Assembly (NCBI GenBank): GCA_025201805.1 | Contig: MU619286.1 | Location: 112,678 to 176,677, forward strand | DNA from: Parasitella parasitica | Lineage: Eukaryota > Mucoromycota > Mucoromycetes > Mucorales > Mucoraceae | Direction: 5' to 3' | Length of the DNA: 64,000 nt | In this document: piece by piece, positions 56,605-64,000 of the stretch | How positions within the stretch are numbered: position 1 is the first letter of the stretch | Layout of the letters: every line of letters starts with the position of its first letter | Made by a program: the position numbers and the translations under genes | Notes under the pieces: generated by a model | What the model saw: only the letters and a program-made list of their open reading frames with translations | What the model was told of the DNA's origin: nothing | Databases searched by the model: none

Positions 56605-57531
56605 TTAATCAAAGAGACCGAAACCCATATCATCATCCTCTTCCTCCTCTTCTTCGGCAGCAGCCTCGGCAGCGGGGGCAGAAGTGGTCTCAGCAGCAGC
56701 GGGGGCAGCAACAGCGAAAGCATCAGGGTTAGCAATGTATTCCTTGATTTGCTCAGAGCCGGGGAATGTGTAGTCGGAAGCGACAGAAACAGCCAACAAG
56801 TTCTTGTATCCGTTGATGACAGAGTGAGGAACGGAAGCCAAGGTAGGATAACCAACAGCAAGAGAGATGGAGGCAATCTCGCGGATAGCAGCCAACAAGT
56901 TGGCAACCAATTGGGACTCCTCAACATCGAGAACTTCGGCAGAGAAGAGAGATCCATCGTCGTAGATTTGAACGACACCCATACCGTAGGTGAAGGGAGA
57001 GATGTTCAGCATGTTCAAAAGGGTAGCCTCGGAAGGACCGACCTTGGTACCAGCGGCGACAAGCTTGACATCAGAAACAATTTCAATGGTACCACGAGCA
57101 ATCTTGGTGGGAATACCGAGAGCTTGGAAGAAAGAGGTCTTTCCTGGTTCCATACCAGTGTTACCACCGGGAACAGTAACATCATCAGGAGCAATGGCAC
57201 CAGCACGAGCAGGAGCAGCGACACGGTTGGAGACGATCTTTTCACGGATAGCCTTGAGGTCACCGTTGGTAAAAACAAAACCAATGTTACCCTTAACGAA
57301 GCCGAGAAGCTTCTCAAGTTCGGGACGCTCAGCGATCAAACCCTTCAAGGCACGACGAACCATGGTGTTCTTACCCATGAGGACAACAGCCTCACCACGG
57401 AGGGAGAAACGGATTTGATGCATTTGGTTAGAGCTGACATTGTCAACGTTGACAATGAAGATGGACTTGTAGGTGTCCAAGTAGTTGGTCAGCTTTTGGA
57501 AATAAAGGGCCTTGTTTTCTCTCTTCGACAT
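56605..57531 (-). CDS. 60S acidic ribosomal protein P0 (uL10)
   Basis: Uninterrupted frame of 308 residues. P0 anchors the P1/P2 stalk and the GTPase centre. Landmarks: [35 protein letters not shown], the rRNA-binding half, [20 protein letters not shown], then the Ala-rich hinge and the acidic C terminus [16 protein letters not shown], the shared stalk peptide recognised by translation factors and ribosome-inactivating proteins. Strong codon bias, as in the histone genes, points to high expression. A 345-residue antisense frame is a by-product of that bias. Confidence 0.98.
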   Translation of the reverse strand: MSKRENKALYFQKLTNYLDTYKSIFIVNVDNVSSNQMHQIRFSLRGEAVVLMGKNTMVRRALKGLIAERPELEKLLGFVKGNIGFVFTNGDLKAIREKIVSNRVAAPARAGAIAPDDVTVPGGNTGMEPGKTSFFQALGIPTKIARGTIEIVSDVKLVAAGTKVGPSEATLLNMLNISPFTYGMGVVQIYDDGSLFSAEVLDVEESQLVANLLAAIREIASISLAVGYPTLASVPHSVINGYKNLLAVSVASDYTFPGSEQIKEYIANPDAFAVAAPAAAETTSAPAAEAAAEEEEEEDDDMGFGLFD

Positions 57532-58531
57532 GTTGATATTTTACTGTTCGAGGACCTTTTTAAAGAAACTACATCATGATGGTTTGTTAGTTCATGATGG
57601 ATGGATGGATGGATGGACTTGGTTTTCGTTCAAGTTCTTACCTTGGCAGATGAGGATGATTATGTTCATCGCGATTGTCAATGGCTCTGATATTGCTTTC
57701 TTTTTTGAATAGATTCCCAGTCCGTTCCGAAAACTGTGACAACTGGCAAGTGTCTTTTAATGCAATGTAAATTCAGTCAAAACATTTACGGTGCTTCCCC
57801 ACTCTTATATTGCCGACTTTATGAACCCCAATTTAAACCAGTATTTGGTGAAAATCACTACTTTAATCCTCAATTTTTTGGCGCAAATTGAGAGTGGAAG
57901 TACTCTAAACCAATTTTTAATACATAGAAGTATGCTATAATCTTTGCCTCGTAATCAATCGCAACTCTAATCAGTAATGTTTTCAATTTTTCAATTTTCG
58001 AATGTACCTTTTCTAGTCATAAGCATCAACCACCACGAGTAATGCTGTCCAACCAACCTGCTGGCAACAAGACCTCATGTTGAAAAGGGTTAATTAGTAA
58101 ACCTAAGTTGCAGTCGTACATTATGGCATTAGGATATGATGTTGGTCCATGTAAATACATCCCGAAGATGTATTTCTAATAAAAGGGCAGATTCGAGGAA
58201 AGTGGTTAAAGTCAGCAAAAGTAAGCCTCACAGACTCTCTGATCAAAAGAGTATACAGCAATACAAGAGAAAAAGTACAAGTAAGAAGCCTGTATGCCTT
58301 GAAGGATGGATATTTAGGTAAGTCTGACTTTAGTTTGTATAAAGCATGTATTTATCAATTAATGGGTTTCAAGGTTTTTATTAAACAAATGTAATATATT
58401 ACAAGGCTGTACAAGCGAATATGACTAATTAACAATTAAAGTTTTTTTTTTTTTTTAATTGATTCAAAGTGTGTATAAGGAGAATTGATGTTGGTCAAAG
58501 TGGTAGCATATTTAGTTGCAGGAGAAATACT
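57532..58531. other. Intergenic region uL10 / PPR gene
   Basis: 1 kb with a (GATG)n microsatellite just upstream of uL10 (57595-57616) and a T run near 58441-58456. The frame at 58136-58321 has no recognisable domain. Confidence 0.45.
57595..57616. repeat. GATG microsatellite
   Basis: About five GATG units in the leader or first intron region of the uL10 gene. Confidence 0.7.
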
Positions 58532-61493
58532 CTAGTCAAATCCTTGATGTGCGGCCAATTTGTTAATCTTGGTGACCCAAACAGCAGTAGAGTTTGGCGT
58601 TGAAGGTAACTCTCGACACTCTTCATACACGCGCTGAGCGCCCTTGTGATCATTACATTCCAACATGGCCTTCATCACAGCATAATAAGATCTGACAAAC
58701 AATACGATATTGTCAGGAGTGCGAGCTTGCCAAACTTTTTGAACCGTTTCGATGTCAGACACGCCATATGCACCCCAGATCATCAAATCAAATGTGTGTG
58801 CATCGGGAGCAGCCATCTTTGAGTTTTGTAGCATTTCGTCGAATACCATCTTTGCTGCTGGATACCAGACCTTGGTGGTTGTTAAGCTTGCCAGTAAAGA
58901 GTTGTAGTGGAGCGTTGTCAAGGCAACTTGATCTTGCTTCAAGGTGTTCCATAATTTCCATGCTGCATCAGGGTTCTTCATGTGGCGATGTGCTGTTAGC
59001 AGGGTGGTGATTGCCTTGGCATCAAGCCATTGATTGTCATTGAGCTCGTGGTAAATTCTGTCTATTTTCTGTATGTAATTGACTTGACGTTGTTTGGAAC
59101 CCTTAATCGTATAGGCTTTTGCCAGTAAAGTCAATGAGGCGGCATCCATGGAAATGCCAGCTTTTTCAATGCCTTCCAGCAACTCAATAGCACGGCCTTC
59201 GTCGGCTCGTGGTGATTGCAAAAAGACAGAGGCCAGGATGGTGTAAATGACAAGATCGGCATTGATGTTGTTTGCTAGCATATCTCGAAACAGCTTGTAC
59301 GCTCTATCAAACTCTGCGGATTCCGCGAATCCCTTGATGAGAGGTGCGTAGTGCACGGCTGTAGGATGCAACTGATAACTCTCCATGTGGTGCAGTAGTT
59401 CGCTTGCTTTATCCATTTTGCCCTGCACAACATGGCCATAAATGAGGTGCGAAAACACAAAATGATTGGGCTTTACGCCTGCATCCACCATTTCTTTATA
59501 AATCGATTCAGCCTTGGTCATATTACCAGCATATGCAGCATTGCGGATACCAAGGGCATAGGTATATACATCCGGTCTCAGATGCGACGTATCCAAAGAA
59601 GCAATAATACTGTCGAGAGTCATGTTGAGGCGGTTCGAGTGCTTTGGTTTATAAAATTTGCCTGCCGTCTGCAAGATGGTATTATAGGTACGGGTGCTTA
59701 TATCGGGTGCTTCGAATGTGCTCTGCAATACACTTGTAAATCGCTCGAAATTCGACTCTAGATCTTCCTTTTCCAGGTACTGAAATCGCGCAATTGGGAT
59801 TCGTGAAGAGATGCTATCCAGCGTGCTGCTACCATCTGCTATCATCCTGTAAAGATGCGAGGTGACTAAATGGGCCTCTTTGGGGTGCTTGAGAGAGTAA
59901 TTCAAGAGTGTGTTGTAAATGTGATTGCTGCTGGGCATTCCCTTTCGCTGCATCACATCCACGTATTTCAGCGCTTCTGCGACGTTTCCTTGATCAGCAT
60001 AGTACCGCACAAAATTGCCATACGTGATTGTATCCGGTTCCAACTTTAAATTTACCATAGTATCGTACATTTGAAAAGCGAGTTTTGTATTGTTCTTGTC
60101 CAAGTGGTATTTGATCAGTATGTTGAATGTGTACGCATCTGGCTTCACCTTGAACTTTGGCTTTGCAGCAGCAGCTTTGCTTGCACATGCACATTTTTCA
60201 CCACACCCCTTTTTCTCGTAAATCACCAGCAGCTCAATGATTTCCTCGATACGATCGATATCATCGGCAGCTGTGTAGCATTTGAGGAGGGTGTTGATTA
60301 TTTCTGTGTCAGGCCGATGGCCCAATCGACGCATTGCCTGATACAAGCTGGAGACTGACTGAGCTATGTTTTGCAGGTCGTCGGTTTCCTGTAATCGAGC
60401 GCGTTGTACCGCTTGGCCAGCTAAACCGTCCATAATACTATTAAATGTCTTTCTGTTGGGAACAATTCCTGAATCAACCAATCTCTTCATCCACTGCTGT
60501 GTGATTTCCTTGTCTGCGTTGTTTCTGTAGTCCTTGAGGAAGCCATTGAGCAAAATGTTAAAAGTGGTGCGGTCTGGCGAGGTGGTCATTTTCGAGTAAA
60601 TAGCCTCTGCTCCTTGCAGGTCGTGCAGCTTGATTTTGGCGGCTAGCAATATATTATAGGACGATGTATCCGGCTGTAGGCCTTTGCGGATCATCTCCTG
60701 TTCAAGTGTCTTTAGTTTGGAAAAGTAGCGCTTCTTTGTTGTATCGTCAACGTATTTGAATCGGCGGACGTAGACGGCCATCATCTGGTTGTACACTTTG
60801 ACATGTGGGCTAGTAAACGATGTGTAGTGCGATAGATTACGAAACAAGGATTCGGCGCGTTTCACTTGGCCCAATTTGCCGTACAGCTCGAGCACCATGC
60901 CGATTTCGTGTGCATCCCAAGAGATGTCTCTACTTTTACGCACAACATTTGATAGTGTCTCAAGTCGATTCAGGTACAACTGCTGTAATCTAGCAAAATC
61001 CAGAGAGAGATGAGGCAGATGTGTATGCACTTGGGTGTGTAGTGATTTCAACAGCGACTGAACTGTTATACGAGGTATATTCTGCTGCGTTAAATAAGAG
61101 GCGGATTTGTCGACGAGCCTCCAAGCGTTTTCGACATCGCCACTCTGTAAATAGCTCTGGATAGACATGGTCGTAGGCGACGGTAATTTCTTGTCAATGT
61201 TGGAGCTGATGTGAACAGGGATGCGTCTTTTTGCTATAGACTTTATCTGACGCAGATGCTCCAAAGAGTCTATTTCCTCTAGTAGCTTTGGTGCTGCATC
61301 ACATTGCAGTCAGTACGAGGCGCTGGCAAACGGTCTGGCTATTCTTACCTTGCTTCGATCTTGTCACAACTGTAGACGCCTGTCTTGCTTGACAGCTGTG
61401 GGCAAACAAAAAGGAACGCCATTGTTCCATGAGTCGTTGTTTGACGTTTTGTCTAATCTCTGACTGCAGGTGCCTACACCGCATATGGGCCAT
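58532..61493 (-). CDS. Mitochondrial pentatricopeptide repeat (PPR) protein
   Basis: Exons 61349-61493 and 58532-61293 give 968 residues. The ATG at 61493 opens an Arg-rich presequence (RQNVKQRLMEQWRSFLF, ARQASTVVTRSK) suited to mitochondrial import. The remainder is an almost unbroken series of ~35-residue P-type PPR repeats, with typical phrases such as PDTSSYNILLAAKIK, PDRTTFNILLNGFLK, PDAYTFNILIKYHLD, PDTITYGNFVRYYAD and PNHFVFSHLIYGHVV. PPR arrays bind single-stranded RNA, so a role in mitochondrial RNA stability or translation is likely; the target is unknown. A small Cys cluster (CGEKCACA) interrupts one repeat. Confidence 0.92.
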
Positions 61494-61850
61494 TGCTCTA
61501 AATTGCTGCTCAAATTACAGCGATAAAAAAAAAAAAAAGAGACAAGGATGCAGCCAAATGTCGAGTTGTTTAATAATAATAAAAAAAAAAAAAAAAAGTG
61601 GAGTAACAAAAAATGAATTGGCAAGGCTGTTTTGCTCTTTTCCCCCAATGAGATACCAAGCACCCCTAGGTCTCCTTTGCTTCCATGAACAATCATACTC
61701 AAAAGACGTCACCGCTGCCGATCAGCTTGGCAAACTATGATGTTGTTACATCTGCATTTTTGCGCTCAGTTCAGCACAATCCTCCACAGATAAAGAATCA
61801 AAAGATAACTTTATTGATATTTGTTTGTATGTCTTATTTATGTAACCACC
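61494..61850. other. Intergenic region PPR / bHLH
   Basis: 357 bp with A runs at 61527-61538 and 61579-61597. No gene seen. Confidence 0.4.
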
Positions 61851-62818
61851 TTATTCAGGGCCAAGCTGCAAGCTATGGAATTGCTGTCGGAATTGTATCG
61901 AGCCCACTCGTTGATGGCCATTTCTTGGCGTATTATCCGCCGCATCAAATGTATTGTGCACTGCATTTGGCATGTTTGGCGTTGCCATGTCGGGTATCAA
62001 CTCACCACGCTTTGCACACTCGATCATGTACTCTAATTTTTTGATCTGCTCCTGGTAATTACTCACGTCTTCACGCAGCTCTTTGATGTGGTCAACAGAG
62101 AGTTTGAGTATCGTGCCCTTGTTGATGGCTCTTCCGTTAGAACCAACCTGGCCGTTGGAGACTGACATGACATTTGAACTGGTAGGAGCTGAATCGAGCA
62201 ATTTTTCGGGTAAAAGAGTGCATAGCTCTACACATAGGTATACACAAGCAAAGTTAGCCCTACACTCGCACTGTCTGCTTTCTATGTCACAAGCAACATG
62301 CATTTACCTTGGATGCGCTCATTGATGTTGTCTCTTCTTCGTCTCTCGACTGCGTTATGAGACTCTCGTCTCCGACGACGCTTCTCAAACATCTCTTGAA
62401 GACTGCAGCAAACAAAAGGGACGGATCAGTATGCAAAGAATGCAGCAGACTCTCCACAATACAACACTTACTTTCTCTGTTGGCCATCGTCGTCATCGCC
62501 GTTCTGCGTGCTGCCAATCAGCTCCAAATGGCCACTGGAGGTAGAAGGAGAGACAATACCTCCAAATATGGGAGATTGGCCGAATGAAGAGCCATTCGAG
62601 TCCAAGCTTGTGCCAAACCAGTTTTGCGAATTGTTCTCGTTGAAGGCCATGCCGCCAGAATGGTTGGGAGGAGACATGGCAGACACTGCAGTGCCAAAGG
62701 AGCTTTGGCGTTGATGGTGGTAGGGAGGATTGAACAGCCGATTTCGTACCACAGGTACGGCTCCGACCGTAGTATGATCATTGTCCATGTTGCTGTTGTA
62801 ATCTTGCTGCTGTGGAGG
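61851..62818 (-). CDS. bHLH-zipper transcription factor (MiT/USF-like), 5' end in gap
   Basis: Three visible exons: 62472-62818 (cut by the N gap), 62310-62402 and 61851-62227. The first encodes a Ser/Asn/Gln-rich region. Joined exons 2 and 3 give the basic region and helix-loop-helix RRESHNAVERRRRDNINERI / QELCTLLPEKLL, a loop, then INKGTILKLSVDHIKELRED and a leucine-zipper-like helix (YQEQIKKLEYMIE). The H-x3-E-x2-R basic residues predict binding to CACGTG-type E-boxes. The pattern is nearest to MITF/TFE and USF proteins. The start codon is in or beyond the gap at 62819-63033. Confidence 0.85.
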
Positions 62819-63033
62819 NNNNNNNNNNNNNNNNNNNNNNNNNNNNNNNNNNNNNNNNNNNNNNNNNNNNNNNNNNNNNNNNNNNNNNNNNNNNNNNNNN
62901 NNNNNNNNNNNNNNNNNNNNNNNNNNNNNNNNNNNNNNNNNNNNNNNNNNNNNNNNNNNNNNNNNNNNNNNNNNNNNNNNNNNNNNNNNNNNNNNNNNNN
63001 NNNNNNNNNNNNNNNNNNNNNNNNNNNNNNNNN
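62819..63033. other. Assembly gap (215 N) in the bHLH gene
   Basis: Undetermined bases hiding the 5' coding part of the bHLH gene. Confidence 0.99.
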
Positions 63034-63074
63034 TTTTTTGTATGTAGAGAAAAGGATAGTTACACATACACATA

Positions 63075-63078
<4 letters not shown>

Positions 63079-63112
<34 letters not shown>
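63079..63112. repeat. CA/GT microsatellite
   Basis: A run of about 16 CA units between the bHLH gene gap and the Pso2-like stop. Confidence 0.9.
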
Positions 63113-63115
<3 letters not shown>

Positions 63116-63158
63116 CTATAACTTTTACTGAAAATGTGCATAAACATGCATCCTTTAT

Positions 63159-63802
63159 TTACCAATGTTCTTGATTAGGATAATGCACAACTTGGATCCT
63201 TCTCGCTCGTTTCTCGTCTTGCCATTTGTCAAGATAGGCAGACATGGCTTGCGATTGACTGACGTTGACAGTGGGTATAATCTGCTGTATGTCCAGACTA
63301 GCAACAAAGGACGCCAGCTCTCTGAAGCTAGAGTGTTCGGAATAAGGCACCCCAAAGAGCTTGATGCCGTGTCTGTTGTAGTAGGGCTCCAGCCGAACTG
63401 CTCTATCTGCAGGCGGTATAATGATTTCAGACAATGGTGCCTGCTTCATGTCTGATGTCTGTGATGCCGTGGATTTGTATGTCCACCCCGAAGGCTTAAA
63501 GGCGATAAGCGACTTGAAATGGGCCTGGTGCTCCTTTAGATAATTTGACATGATCTATTACAGCTGTGTCAGGAACCCCCATGGTCTCTACTGGTATTAC
63601 AGCACCCACTTACATCTGCTCGGATATCTCGCAGCGGGACAACATGGACTTGCGCTTCGAGCGGATTGCTCGTGAGCATGCTCTTTAATTCGTCGTCTTC
63701 CTGGCACTGCAGGATGCGCATCTTTTTGTAGGGCGTGTATACCTTGCACTTGAGCATGCGAGCAATGTCTACACAGTATCAAACAGTTAGAGGCCTCGTC
63801 AT

Positions 63803-63834
<32 letters not shown>

Positions 63835-64000
63835 CATACTGATGAATACTCGCTCCTTGCCAATGGTGTATGTGCCAACTACAATCAGCACTCGTGATGC
63901 TGTCGCCCTGCTATTTTGGTCCATCACCAATTTAAAGGCGTCATTGTTGGTCATGGGATCCTGTTCAGTTACAGCTGGCGTCTTTGCGTGGATCCAGGCT
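63159..64000 (-). CDS. Pso2/SNM1-like DNA interstrand-crosslink repair nuclease, C-terminal half
   Basis: Incomplete at the window edge (N-terminal half beyond 64000). Visible exons: 63840-64000, 63614-63768 and 63159-63554. Joined they read VLIVVGTYTIGKERVFI, MLKCKVYTPYKKMRILQC, VHVVPLRDIRAD, KSLIAFKPSGWTYK, then GVPYSEHSSFRELASFVASL and IIPTVNV, which is the DRMBL part of the beta-CASP nuclease family to which Pso2 and SNM1A belong. The SEHSS histidine is a conserved beta-CASP active-site residue. These 5' exonucleases clear DNA interstrand crosslinks. The catalytic HxHxDH motif should be in the missing half. The first intron holds a TA microsatellite. Confidence 0.9.
63802..63828. repeat. 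TA microsatellite in intron
   Basis: About 13 TA units inside the Pso2-like intron 63769-63839. Confidence 0.85.

Noticed and set aside
56542-57579. 345-residue plus-strand open frame
   Set aside because: Fully antisense to ribosomal protein P0; a by-product of strong codon bias, Gly/Ser/Asp-rich without any domain.

Overview
The window is nuclear DNA of a filamentous fungus, most likely an early-diverging one of the Mucorales (Mucoromycota). The reasons are a low G+C content, genes split by short introns (mostly 45-95 nt, a few near 35 nt), short intergenic gaps, paired chitin deacetylases, divergent H2A/H2B and H3/H4 gene pairs, and relics of Fanzor/TnpB-type and tyrosine-recombinase mobile elements. 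It is a draft assembly with four N gaps. Most genes were rebuilt by joining exons by eye. For every complete model the exon lengths sum to a multiple of three and the join restores a family motif, but no transcript data were available.

Layout. 1.5-9.5 kb: an ELO-type fatty-acid elongase with altered histidine positions; a secreted protein with two LysM domains and a C-terminal 3D-like domain; a NAPE-PLD-type metallo-lipase; meiotic Mnd1; a possible small antisense gene; and two tandem chitin deacetylases. 11.8-22.5 kb: PAS kinase, an alpha-arrestin with LPxY motifs, a TOPORS-like RING protein, a SAP30-like Sin3 subunit, a J-domain protein and an eight-finger C2H2 protein. 25.5-34.1 kb: a CWF19-like splicing factor with zinc knuckles, a 553-residue protein that may be HDA2/3-like, an NPC2-like ML protein, mitochondrial methionine aminopeptidase and a TMEM209-like membrane protein.

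34.2-39 kb is a graveyard of mobile elements: two decayed TnpB/Fanzor-like genes and a deleted tyrosine-recombinase retroelement. 39.3-42.2 kb carries a TMEM164-like acyltransferase and an RRM/RanBP2-zinc-finger RNA-binding protein. 42.6-53.3 kb is a histone cluster: H2B-H2A, H3-H4 and H2A-H2B, each pair divergent. The two H2A/H2B units form an inverted duplication whose shared promoters look identical. 53.7-64 kb holds ribosomal proteins uL15 (L27a) and uL10 (P0), a Myb/SANT-like regulator, a large mitochondrial PPR protein, a bHLH-zipper factor cut by a gap, and the C-terminal half of a Pso2/SNM1 DNA-crosslink repair nuclease that runs off the window.

Functionally the genes are mostly independent housekeeping and regulatory genes: cell wall (chitin deacetylases, LysM protein), lipid handling (ELO, NAPE-PLD, NPC2, TMEM164), chromatin (histones, SAP30, possible HDA2/3), RNA processing (CWF19, RBM-like), mitochondria (MetAP, PPR) and genome maintenance (Mnd1, Pso2). 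The most unusual content is the Fanzor relic, the LysM-3D fusion, the homogenised histone repeat and the altered elongase.
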